Shown here: piece after piece, positions 21,558 through 33,836 of the stretch
Numbering within the stretch: the first letter of the stretch is position 1
How the letters are laid out: the number at the start of each line of letters is the position of its first letter
DNA from: Dipteris shenzhenensis
Taxonomy: Eukaryota > Polypodiophyta > Polypodiopsida > Gleicheniales
Assembly: GCA_047967505.1 (NCBI GenBank)
Contig: CM106539.1
DNA length: 64,000 bases
Direction: 5' to 3' (one strand)
Program-made: the position numbers and the translations under genes
Notes under the pieces: generated by a model
Seen by the model: the letters and a program-made list of their open reading frames with translations, nothing else
Databases searched by the model: none
Told to the model about the DNA's origin: nothing

Positions 21558-24500
21558 TTGCTACAAGGTATGATTATTTTCTAGAGTCATTCGATGGATA
21601 GCCAGAGCAGCTTTGCTTTCTTGAGATGAGCTTCCTATATTCTCTACTCTAGCTATGTCCTCCTCATCCTCCTCCTTTTCCTCCTTCTATAAAAGGATAA
21701 AATAATTATAAGATTCAAAATGTTAAATTAATTATAATTTTAAAAAGGCTTTTAAATGAATTTAAAGAAAATTAAAGATAAGTTTTCATACCTCTAGATA
21801 TCTTCGTGGTCTTTTTATGTAACCTTCTGAGGCAAGGTCACTATCGCTGGTGTCCTCACTATCATATCCAGAGCTTTCAGCATTAGCATCATCTTTCTTA
21901 CTCTCATCATACATGGCCATCTCTATGTCAGCATCCTCTTAATGTGAGATCGAACCTTTCTTATCATATTTTATTGTGAGAGAAGCCATGGTATCAAGGT
22001 ATTCCAAGCAAGTAGGGCTCTCAATAATATTTACATGGTGTCCTTTTCTGATAAGAGCTTCAAGCAAATGTCCCATTTGACACAGTGTGACTTCCCATCT
22101 GGAAGGCAGCGAAAATTCCATCATAATAATTAAAAGATCAGCACTTTTTGTTGGCCTTTCATATTGATTTGCGTTGCGATGGAGGGGACTTGGAGCTTCA
22201 TGCTCTTCCAATAGTAGTTGCAATCTCTTTGTATTCCCTCTTATGTGTTCTATAAGGAGTGATCATTGTAAGGGCTCTTCATGCACAAGAAAAAGGTTTG
22301 AAGACACTGTATCTTGAGACTGCATTCTCTCTTGTCCTCTTTCTTGAGTATATACCATTGTAAATCTTAAGCTCATTGCCATATTGTTTTTCTAGGGTAG
22401 CAGACATTTTTTCCTTGTCATCTTTATCAGCAAATATGGCTATATTACGTAGTCCCACTCTACCAATGGTGGTGTGTAATATTCGGTCAAGGAGTTGATG
22501 AATGCCATCCGCTAATATTTCATAGACAAATTAGAAAAGTTGAGGCCTCTCCCAAGTAGTGTCATCGGACAAAAAATCATTAATGAAACCCCCTTGCACT
22601 CAACACTCTTTCTAGACTCTGAAATGAATTCATGTATGAAAAAAAAGCCCTTGTTCAAAGTTTTTGCTTTTCTAAGAGTGTGCTTATTGATGACTTTATG
22701 TGCATATGCATACACATTTTCCGGAATGTCACTTGCCATAGAAGCAGTAATTTCAGATCCATCATCTTCTACCTTCACCCATTTATGCACCCAAGCCTTT
22801 TGTTTAGCCGATGGTAAAGCTGATGCTATCTGCCTCACAATGCTATGATCAATTTTACACTGGCTAATTGGAATATTTTTTTTTACCAGCAAATATTCAG
22901 TTGCACTCTTTACTGCATCACGCTTGACCTGTTGGATGATGCAATCTTCCATGCAATGATCTTTATCCTTTTTGCCAAAAAACCATTCTTTGGGCATTAA
23001 TTTCTCTGCAGCAAGACTTGCGTATTTGTCTGGCAAGCTTCCTAGAGGCCTCCACATCTGAGCCCTCATCTCTTTTTTCTCAATCTTCTTTGCCTTGTCT
23101 TTAATCAATGATGGAGCCTCATATGTGACATCTCCCTTCTCACATGCAAGACACACATCTTTGATATGATGAAAAACTTCATCACTATGGAAAAGTATGC
23201 TTGTGTAGTCTTGATACCTATCCCTTACTGTCTTAAAGCTTGTAATCACCTCTATTATTTCCTGCTTACCCCTTGGTACAATGGCACTCAAGCATGTGTA
23301 GAAGTCAACAAGATTATCTGCTTCCACTTTAGTTGTAGTTCTTTTGAGAGTGGTCATAGGAGAATGAAAAGTTCTCCATACGGTCCTAGCTTTGAGCAAC
23401 ATCTTTGAAGTGGAGATGATCTTTCGTAGTGCATGAATGTCATGATTAAATCTTTCTGACTCAATCAAATATTTTTTCTCATTCTTGAAAATACAAATTC
23501 ATGCAAAATAGTAGTGAAATTGAGGCACACTTGCAAAGGTTTGATAAGTAATTTCTCCTTTGTTGTATGCCTCTCTAGAACGCTCATTACAAGCATAGGC
23601 ATAGTGCTGACCATCTATTTCCTCAAATGTGCAATAAGCTAGGAAATTTCTCTTGGCATCCTTTATATGTCATTCTAGATCATTCACTGAACTCTGTCCT
23701 TCTTGAAGTGAGGGAACTTGTTTTTCGAGGAACTTAGTGAATTGCATCTCAAAATCTATATGCTAAGAGAAATTGATGGATTGACTAGAATCTCCTCTGA
23801 CTGGCCAAAATGCCCTTGGACAGAGTACCAAATTAGAAACAATTGGTTTTTTTCCATCAATCAAAGCCTGAAAAATCTTTTGAGCATAGACAATATATAA
23901 GGTCCTGCTATTGGTGAAGATGCTTGCTTTAACCACCATTGAAGCATGTATAACTTGAGTCTTCTAGCCCCATATATATCCTGGATCCTCATCTGTCACA
24001 ACCTCATTCAGGTGAAGATTTAGTTTCTTCATTGATAACATTTCTGCTTCTGAATCTGACTCCATTTCAAGACCCTCCACATCCTCTTCGTGTTCTTCCT
24101 CTTCTCTTATTTGCCCTTTCTTTGTAAATGAACAACCTCTTTTTAGAGTTATAGGACTTGGAACTGTAGCTTGTGAAGTACTTGCCTTTTGCATCTGACA
24201 TTGGGGTTTATTTTTTAGGGGCTCCATGTGAACCGCTTTAGATTGCCCTACTTCTTCTTCTATTGCCTCAACTTCAAGTATACTTAAGGGCTGTACTTGT
24301 TTTGTTATTCCATCAACTTCATGACTTACACCATCTAAGCGAGTAATACCATGAACAAGAGATGCATGTGCATGTCCTGTCTTATCTGATGCATGTCGTG
24401 TCTCAATCAATTCCATTCCTATCTGAGATGCATGTGCATGTCTTGTATCATCTGATGCATGTCGTGTCTCAGCCAATTCAGTTCCTATCTCAGATGTAGA

Positions 24501-25179
24501 TCCCTTGTAAGCATCCATGTGTACAAGACCCTCATCCAATGCTACAATGTGTTCTGTCTCATCCACTCCAGTTCCTCTCTCATTCGTATTACCATGAACC
24601 AGGTCTACATGGCATGTCTCATCACTTCCTTTCTCATGTGTGGATTCTTGCACCTTAGGTCCCTCCAATGAAGTTGAACTTTGTTCAATCACACCCTGAA
24701 AGTATTCAAGGATAATCTTTGATTGCATTTTTCTGGCTTCCTCAATAGGAAATTCCTCCCACATATGTTGGAGGATCTCTAATGCAGGAACCAATTCAAG
24801 AAATCTAGGTGCTTTTGGTGGCGGCATCACAAAGTGCATTTCATCTTTCTTTGAAAGAAGAAACAATGTGTTGCTCATTCTTGACTTTGTGTAAATCATC
24901 ATTGTACTGCTATATTTTTCAATTTTTATTCCTAGTAAGGTGCCCCCTTGAATCAAATTACTCTTTGAGAAAGATACATCTGATGCCCACTCATCTTTCT
25001 CCAACTCTCTCTTTGTCATCACTAGAATGAGATTTCCTTAACTCAATACCAAGAACCATGCTTTCTTTGTTGTGTCAACAACGGTCCAGTTTGTGAAGTC
25101 CTTTGGAGCATCAATTCTTCCATTGTATTTCAGTGTCATACCATTGATAAATGCTGTAGCCTCAAGATCCATCCTATAT

Positions 25180-25910
25180 TAAAGCATAACAAAAATTTTA
25201 GGTACTTTGATAAACTACAATTACTTTGATAAATCAAAAGTACAATGAGTCCCATTGATACACCTCAAGTTTTCATTAACATCTATTTCATTAATTTTGG
25301 ACTAGTGCACTGTCAAATTCATTTTGTGAGATAATTTTGGATAAAGCATTTCAAAAAAAGAGGCTCTTATAAAACAAAACTTTGAGTCAAAAAGTAAGAT
25401 TTTAAAAAAGCAAATTAGAAAAAATGACGTGACATGTTATTAAAACTAGAGTACATTAAAAAAAGAGGACTTCATGTTGTTAAAAGAGACAAAAAGTAAG
25501 ATTTTAAAAAATCAAACTAGAAAAAAAACTAGAGTACATTTAAAAAAAAGCATGACACATTTGTACAAGAAGTAGATCATATAACTCAAAGCCATATGGT
25601 GTTAAAAAACACCTTCCATTAGCTCAGCCTAGAAGATGTCATCTTTGTCTCTCTTGTCTATTACAACTTTACATTAGACAACTAAAAAGTCTTTGTGGAA
25701 CTGTAGTTTCATTTCTTGTCTATTATAGTTACTTTAGAAAACACATAAGTCTATGGAATTAAATTTCACTGTTACTTTAAATTTCTATGGAATTAAATTT
25801 CCATCACTTCACTATTAAGTCATTAGAGAGAGCATATGTCCTCGAAAGTGCCTACTATGGCATTGGCTTCATGAAAACGAGCAGACTTTAAACTTGTAGG
25901 CCATGCGTAA
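25180..25910. other. AT-rich upstream flank of copy 2
   Basis: No gene. Shares TTTCATTAATTTTGGACTAG with 16712-16760 and has a GGTGTTAAAAAACACC hairpin at 25598-25613. It is the candidate promoter region of copy 2. Confidence 0.5.
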
Positions 25911-26990
25911 CCAGGGTTGGCATCGCAAATCTCTCACAGACTCTCCTCACAACTTGTTTCGAATCTTCCACAGACTTGTAAGCATTCAACAACTCTTCTT
26001 TTCTCTCTTGTCTTTCCTCATCTTCACCATTTTTTTCAATACAGCTTCTACCACCGCCATATCCTGTACGAAAATTTAACTCGTTCGCATAAGAAGTACG
26101 TGATTAAAAGAAGCGAAAAAGAAAGCTAATGATATTCACCTCTTCTGCTGAGTTCAAATCAAGTAGCCATGTGCGTAACATATCCTCCTCGAATGATTTT
26201 CCCTTCAGTGGTCCATATAAAAGAGATCTAAGACAGAATTTGAGTTCAGTAAATGAAGTCGGATAGTAACTAGTCATTGTCTTAGAGGGAAAGTGGGAGA
26301 AGGAGAGTGAGGGAGCAATAGCGAGGGATGCACAGTGAGCTACCTCTCCTTCAAGAGTGATAGAAAGTGAGGGAAGACGTAAAGTGAAAGATGAATACAA
26401 GTTAATCAGAAGGACTAGGATGTAAGAAATAAGAGAGTGTCTGTGGAAGGACTACGATGGAAGATTACAAGTGCACTAAGGCATGATGTGCTCGCTATGA
26501 TAAGGATAAGGGTTGGAATAAAGTGAGAGAAGCATTGGAAATGCTCTACTTTAAGTGAGTGGAGACTGTCCAACTAAATAAAATTTTGTAGAGCATTGGG
26601 AATGCTGTACTTTAAGTGAGTGGAGCATTGGGAATTGATACTTTACCATGAAATATATTACAAATATTACATCATCACATATTCATATCAAAATTCTCAT
26701 CACAGAAGGTTATATTTCCTAATAATCACATCATCACACATTCATATCATAAAATTGTGTGCATGAAATAAATATATAAATATCATGACTAAATGCCACT
26801 TAAGTAATAAGTCAGAAATTGGTGTACAATCAACAAAAACTACATCATGATTCATACATTGCAACAAATAAATGTCAACCATAATATTCATGGAGTAAAC
26901 AACATCATGAGAATATGCTCCTCATGCATATATACAAACACAACATCATACATGCATCACAACTCTTCTGATGCTTCTAGTGGAGACTGT
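25911..26990. other. Non-coding region between copies 2 and 3
   Basis: No supported gene. A minus-strand stretch at 26104-26310 could read a short Leu-rich peptide ending in LLDLNSAEEVN, without a recognisable family. 26530-26640 repeats GGAGCATTGGGAAT-type phrases. Confidence 0.4.
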
Positions 26991-27041
26991 GGCAACTCTT
27001 CTGATGCTTCCAATGGAGGCTGTGGTGCTCTAGATATACAC

Positions 27042-28210
27042 TCAATCTTCTGTAGTATGTAGTGCTCTCGGAGTAGACTCAATATCTTCTTCCTTTAATG
27101 CAACGGGAGGCTGTGGCAACTCTTCTGATGCTTCCAGTGGAGGCTGTGGTGCTGTAGGTGTACACTGAGTCTCTACTTCTTCTGTAGTGTGTAGTGCTTT
27201 CATAGTAGACTTAGTCTCCTCTTCCTTAAATGCAAGCTCTGATATTGCTTCAGTTGCACATTGTATTCTAATGGCAGCAATTAGGTCTCGAATGATTTCA
27301 ACCCTAAACAATTATATATCCTCCTCTGATTATTTGAGCTCCAAAGAGTCTTCCGATGAGATCTGTGGCTTAAGTGAGAAAATTTCATTGAAAATCAACA
27401 TGCAGTTGTAGGCAACTGTCCACTCATAACTATGCCCATCTTCCTGCTCTATACTAAACGCTTTTGGAAGTCTACCGAGTCTTTGTACTGTCCTGTTTCT
27501 CTGATAGCAGATACCAACTTCTCAATCGACCTGCTCATCATGAAATATTAAAAAAACTTAGTGTGTCTATTACATAAGGTACATAATATAGAAGTAACAA
27601 TAGATTAAAAGAATACTTACGTTTGCACTGAGCCACAAAAGCCTGCAATCGAGTTAACAAACCAACAATAGTTGTCTTCAAGGTCCCAAACCACCAGACT
27701 CCAATGTTCCCTACACGAATAATTAAGAACCATTATTATTTAACACAATGTTGCCAGTATAAGATGAAAATAAAGGTTGCCATGATACTTACATCTCGTG
27801 ATATGCCTAAATAGGACTCGCACGCCATGTAAATGTAAAGGCTGTAACCATTTACAAACATCAGCTATTGTCTTTTTGCTATCGGTAAGTATAGGAGAAA
27901 GGAGGGAATCCAACATATACACACGGTTTTGTACGGCTCTACCAAATCATGAGATAACTATATTGCACCAACAAATAAATGAATATTAGCTTATTAGATT
28001 TAATCAAAATATTGATATATCAAGCAGAGAAAAAGTTTGTATCAAACCTGAGAATGGCCATCATAACGATGTTATTGACATCATTTGAAGCTCTAGAGAG
28101 GATTGAAATCTCCTCTCCCCCAAATTCAAGATACTGAGGTCTATGTTGAATCATAACCCTAACATTAAAAGAGCTTCCCAATTCTTCCAATGAAGCCATG
28201 TTTGTAGAGT
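27042..28210 (-). pseudogene. Copy 3, Ulp1-like module 3c (Cys lost)
   Basis: PQYLEFGGEEISILSR with NNIVMMAILR; MYMLDSLLSPILTDSKKTIA with DVCKWLQPLHLHGVRVLF; EHWSLVVWDLEDNYCWFVNS (about 27712-27653); RSIEKLVSAIRETG; EQEDGHSYEWTVAYNCMLIF. The catalytic Cys-Gly is Tyr-Glu (TAT at 27426-27428, GAG next), each one transition from TGT and GGG. The tail EEVETQCTPTAPQPP follows. Confidence 0.6.
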
Positions 28211-28299
28211 TGAGGTCTTCTATCCCCTTTGACTCTTTGATGGCATTCATTTTGCACTCCTCTGAGCCATTATCTATTTGCCTTGTGGGAGGGCCCATA

Positions 28300-29240
28300 A
28301 TGTTGCCCTTAATGATTGCTCGAATGGTACATGTTATAAATGCATAGAGATGCAAATCCGTATATGTTGACAGTGTGCTGTCATTTTGTATCTCAACAAT
28401 TTGACCAAGTACCAAAAAGCAATTGTAGCCCACCCTCCATCCACAATTATAGATGTGGCTATTCTCTTGATGTGATACCTGACATGTTATATACTCTATT
28501 TGTTGTGCCAAGTCACATTGCTGCATTACTGTGTCGATAGCACCTACTAACTTTCGAGCTGGTCTGCACATCAAAACATATAACAATAGTGAATATGTGC
28601 ATTGCATATCAATCTACATGTCAAGAAGTGACAATAAGTGTAGTCTATACTTTAACACAGTGCCATGGACGGATGTCATTGAGTTGGCAAAGAAGCACTT
28701 CTTCGCAAAGATGTCCACGACTACCAGACTCCAATGTGAGCTGCATTATCAATAAAGAATAATTACTGTGTTTGAGACAATTCTAGCAATGCAATAGAAA
28801 AGACAAGTAGGGTTTGATGCTTACTTCTCATAATATGCTGTAAAAATAACTCGTGTGTCATTCATAGGAATGTGCTTCAACCACTTGCAAACATCCTCTA
28901 TGGTTTCTTCTTTGTTGCTAAGCACTTCCGAAATACGAGGATCGAGCATATATGAAACGCTTTGTATATTTTGCGAAAAATTTGCTATAACATTACTATA
29001 TTTTTTAAAAAAAGTATTAGCTTCTTGGGTTTAATCAAAATAAGCAAAGTATAAAGCCAAGGAAAAGGCTACATCAAACCTGAGGATGGTTGTAATGACA
29101 TTAACCTCTTTCTTAGGATTCAAGAGGATTGAAATCTCTTCTTCACCAAATTCAAAAAAATGAGATTGTTGTTGAATTAACAACATAGCGGTGAATGAAC
29201 TTCCAATCTGCTCCAATAGATTCATATTTTCATGACTCAT
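28300..29240 (-). pseudogene. Copy 3, Ulp1-like module 3b
   Basis: FFEFGEEEISILLNPKKEVN; SYMLDPRISEVLSNKEETIE with DVCKWLKHIPMNDTRVIF; SHWSLVVVDIFAKKCFFANS; ARKLVGAIDTVMQ; NCGWRVGYNCFLVL; and STYTDLHLYAF as in module 2a. Here the Arg codon that is TGA in 2a and 3a is an intact CGA. Module 3b and 2a are each other's closest relatives, so the array order predates duplication of the copies. Confidence 0.6.
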
Positions 29241-29677
29241 CTTATTGAGAGAGTAGTCTACATCGTATTATTCTTCTCTTGCTATGTCTTCTACATCCTC
29301 CTTCTGCTATAAAAATATAAAAAAGTTATGCGATGTACACATCCCAAATAAAGGCTTAAACAAGCAGATAAGGTTTCATACATGCTTTCATTAGAGTGAG
29401 TCTCTCCTCCGCTTGGAGCAAAAATTTAAAAAGTAAGGTTTCATACATGCCTTCATTAGAGTGAGTCTCTCCTCCTCTTGGAGGAAAAATTTAAAAAGTT
29501 ATGAGATTTACACATCCTAAATAAAAATAAAGGTTTAAATCATCATAGAAGTATAAAGATAGCATGCTTTCATTAGACTCAGTCTCTTCTCCTCTTGGAG
29601 GAAAATATAAAAAAGTTATGAGATTTACACATCCCAATTAAAGGCTTGAACAAGCATACAAGTATAAAGATAAGGTT

Positions 29678-30854
29678 TTATACATGCTGCAATGTAGTCA
29701 TATTTTCAGGTTGTTTCCCAATGGTAGTAATTAGATGCTGAATACTCTCAGCTTGAAATGCTAGCAGAGCAGCTTCTATATATGATTCCATTTTGACTGG
29801 TAACTCCAAATCAAAAATCTCTCTAAGAAACAACATGCAGTTGTAGGCAACTCTCCACCCACAGCTGTGCCCATCTTTTTGCTCCACTGGCAGACGTCTT
29901 TTGAATTCTACTTGATCTTGTTGCTCCGTGGTTGTTCTGACAGCAGATACTAGCCGATATGCAGCACTGTCCATCGTGACATATTAAATATATTAATATG
30001 TCATGATCATAAGATACAAAATAAGAAAGTATCAAAAATATTAAGAGAATAATTACCTTGGGGAGTTGGCATGATAGCCTTCCATTGAATTCACAAACCA
30101 CAAATGGTTGAGTTCAAGGTCCCAGACGATCAGACTCCAATGTGAGCTACACGACCAGAATAAAAATGATTATTGTTTTACACAAACTTGCCAAAGAAAT
30201 AGTAAAAATAAGGTTAGAGTTGATACTTACGCCTCATGATAAGGCATTAAGATGACTCACACCCCATCTAAATTCAAAGGGCTTAACCAGGTACAAACAT
30301 CTTCTATAGTCTCTTGAGGAGAGCTAAGAATAGAAGAAAGGAGAGCATCGAGCATGTAGACACGATGCTGCACTACACTAGGAAGCTGAGAAATAACTAC
30401 ACTGCACCAAGAAATAAACAAACGTTAGCTCATAGAATTGATTTGCATTTTGCACTAGGAATTTGATATATAACTACACTATGAATAAATAAACAAATGT
30501 TAGCTCATTGAAGTAGCAACAAATAAACAAACGTTACCTAAGAATGGCCAAGATAACATTGTCATTAACCTCTTTTAAAGGATTGGAGAGGATTGAAACC
30601 TCCTCTCTATCAAAGCTCAAATACTGAGGTTCTCGTTTCAAAACGATCCTAACTTCAAATGAGCTCTCCATTTTATCCAATGCAGCTAAATTTGCAGAAT
30701 GGGTCTCTGCCATAGCTTGTATTCTATGTTTGGGGTCATTCTGCTTTTCCATGGTGTCTTTAAAGCTCTTGTGCTCATGGGATTCTTCAATCAAATTTAG
30801 AGGTGGTTGCATTGTTGAAGTAGAAGGGAGTGCCTCCATATTGACTTCATCCAT
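29678..30854 (-). pseudogene. Copy 3, Ulp1-like module 3a
   Basis: Best preserved module. PQYLSFDREEVSILSN with DNVILAILR; HRVYMLDALLSSILSS with DVCTWLSPLNLDGV; then TGA at 30257-30259 and VILMPYHEA; SHWSLIVWDLELNHLWFVNS (about 30140-30081); RLVSAVRTTTEQQD; EQKDGHSCGWRVAYNCMLFL. His, Asn, Gln (six before Cys) and Cys are all present. Gaps between pieces fit small introns. Confidence 0.65.
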
Positions 30855-33836
30855 TTCTTCTCCCTCTATTGCCTATAAACAAATATGAGAGATTAGATTC
30901 ATTATCTTTAAATTTAAATCTTATTTTAAAAATTGTATTTAGTTGAGAAATAGAGAGTTCATATTGCTATGTATTGTTGTAGTGGCCTTTTTTCATAACC
31001 CTGTGAGCCATAATTATCAAAGAAGGCATCATCATATTTGTCTTCATCCACCAACCTCTCTCTGAATGGGTCATGTAAGTCCATCTTTTCATCATCATCA
31101 ACTAGGACATTATGATCTTCAAGGTAATCATCCATGTCATCAGTGTCCTTGTGGTCTATCTCTTTTTCATAGCCTGTGGTTAGATCTGCTTGAAGCTAAA
31201 AATAAGCCATGAAATGCTTGTTTTTAATAATATTTGTGGAGTTGCCTTTTCTGAGGAGATCCTCAAATAAATATCCCATCCTGCACAAGGTGACCTCCCA
31301 ACCTGCCGGTAGCAAATTCTCCATCATGGTAAGCAAGAGACTCCCACTTTTTGCAGGACTTCCATAGTTGTTTTTTTGATAATGTATGGATCTCGGAATA
31401 TCTTGCTCTTCTAGCATCAATCTCAAATTATTTGAATTCCCTCTTATGTTCTTTTGTAAGGAGTGATCAGGGTTGTGGGACTCCGCATACACAAAAAGAA
31501 TGATCTAAGAGATTGAATCACTAGGCCACATTCTCTCTTGCCTCTCTTTGCTGCATAAACACCACTATAGATCTTCAAATCTGATGAATATGCTCACTCT
31601 AGAGTAACCTGCATGGCTTCTTTGTCTTTTTTATCAACAAAAATGACAATGTTGCAAATTGCCACTTTGCTAATGGTGGTATATACTATTCTATCAATGA
31701 AGTTATGGATATCATCGTTAGAAACTTCATTGATAAAGAATAGTTGTGTCTTATCCCATGCTGACTCATTCTTGAAGAAGTCATCTTCTGAGACTTCCCT
31801 GAAGTTCACAAGAAGCTTTCCAGACTCTGCCGTAACCTCTACATTGAATTAAAAGCTTTGGTGCATATCTGTCGGCATCCTTATCTCGCTGATTAATCTT
31901 TCCACATATGCAACCACCTGTTGTGGGATTTCTTTTCTCATATAAGAGGTTACTATTTCTGACCCATCTTCATCCTTTTTAATCCACCTGTTTGCCCATA
32001 GCTTTACCTTGGGTGTTGACAAAGAAGCTATATGCTTCACCACATTATAGTCAATGTTACAATGAGTAAGTGGAATTTGTTTCTCTGACAGCAAATACTT
32101 AATGGCACTATGCACTGCATCACGCCTCACTGTACATTGATGCATTCTTCCATGCAGTGGTCTTTGCCTTTTTTTCCAAAAAACCATTCTTTCTTTAAAA
32201 TTTTTGTGCTGCCATGGATGCATACTTGTCAGGTAAGTACTTTATAGGCCTCCACATCCTTGCCGTCAACTCCTTCTTATCCATTACCTTTGACTTTCCA
32301 GAGATAAACAGAGGAGCTTCATAGGTCAACTGTCCATGCTCACAAGCAATGCACGTTTCAAGCATCTCATTGAACACTTCAATAGGACGAAATATGATAG
32401 AAGTGTGGTCGGCATATCTGTCCCTCACCACCTTCAGGCTTGTCATACTTTCTTCTCGCTCTTGAGTTCCCCTAGGCACAACTGCACTCAAAGAAGTATA
32501 GAAGTTCTTGAGTGTGTCGGCGTCTGCTTTTGTGACCTTTCACTTCAAATCACGATTTGGAGAAGCAAATGTTGTCCATATAACCCTTACCTTTTGTAAG
32601 ACCTTTGATGTTGAGGATATCTTACGCTTTCCATGGACATAATGATTAAGTCTTTCGGACTCAATCAAATACTTGATCTTATGCTTGAATACACAGATTG
32701 TTGCAGGATAATAATGGAATGAACTTATCTTTGCAAATTGTTTTGGAGTGAGTCTTTTGACATCCTTTGATTCCCTTGTGATTTGATTACAATCATAAGC
32801 TCAATGTTGACCATCAATGGGCTGGAATCTGTAATGAAGGAGGAATTCCTTCTTTGCTTCCTTTAGCATATTCTCACCTTGTGCCTCTTCGCCTTGTTCA
32901 TGTGGAATATTTTTAAGAGTCTCTTTAAAGAATCGACTGAAGGTTTCCTTGAAATGTGTAGGCCCCGTAAATGTTATTTGATCCAAAAACTATTTTTGGT
33001 TGGACAAAATATTATTGGGCGCAAGACCACATTGCTTGCCACAGGTTTCTTACCATCTCTCAAAGCCTCGTATATTTGCATTGCATAGGATATATCAAAG
33101 CTTCGGCTATTAGTAAAGAGAGCTGCAGCTTCCACATCTTTGGCATAAACCACGTCCTTTGACCCCAGATATATCCCACATCATCATGTGTAACTACTTT
33201 ATTAAGACGCAAATTAAGATTTTTGATTGATGTGAGTTCATCCTGATCATCTTCAGCCTCGGGTTCTGAGTCTTCTTCATCTTTCTCTTCTTTTAACCAT
33301 TTTTCATCCACATTATCTCTCTCTACAGTGGGATGATGTCTTTTTTTACTGCTTGGAACCGTGGCTCTTGCAGTACTAGCCTTTTGCATTTCACGTCGTG
33401 GTTTGCTAGCAAGAGATTCTAGCATAACTGTAGTGGATCGACCTTGATCTTCTTCAATTTTTTTTAATTCCCGTGCACTCAAGGCTTGTGTTTCATCATC
33501 CTTAGTTACATCCACCATTTCTTGCTCTAGAAGTTTGCGCTCATGTTCTACACGTTTGTGACAGTGTGCCTGTTCTTCTAGTCCCTACATCGAAGTCTGA
33601 GCTTTTTGATCTCCTTCATGTGAAGATCCTTGAATATGAGGAGCATATTGTGCATCTTGAAAGTACTCAAACATTATCTTTGCATGCATCCTTTTTGCCA
33701 CCACACTAGGAAATTGCTCCCAAGTATATGAAAGAGTCTCCAATGCACTTTGCAGCTCTAGAAACTTAGATGGTTGAGGAGGAGGCATCACAAAGGTCTT
33801 TGAGTCTCTCCTTGACACAACAATAAAGACCGTATT

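Larger units (their letters stand above)
19560..25172 (-). pseudogene. Large gene family, copy 2 (longest N-terminal part)
   Basis: Unrecognised multidomain protein. From ATG 25172 one frame runs 887 codons to 22512 with five stops (25038, 23964, 23763, 23670, 23499) and no frameshift. Order: N-terminal MDLEATAFINGMTLKYNG...HFVMPPPK domain; low-complexity Thr/His/Glu linker with repeats ETRHASD; acidic stretch; GYIWG block; SNLVLCPRAFW then CTFEEIDGQHYAYAC (DGQHR/ParB-like); KKYLIESERFNH; FYTCLSAIVPRGKQE; KEWFFGKKDKDH. Then, with intron-like gaps, NIAIFADKDDKEKM, SRWEVTLCQMGHLLEALIRKG, an acidic linker (21900-21570), two Ulp1-like modules (21557-20640 and 20580-19790) and a tail with repeated VESQCTP. 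The order is shared with copy 3. No function can be assigned beyond a probable protease-fold region. Confidence 0.7.

Noticed and set aside
22512-25172. Stops in copy 2 repaired by RNA editing
   Set aside because: The locus looks nuclear and repeat-rich; plant stop-removing editing is organellar. Decay is simpler.
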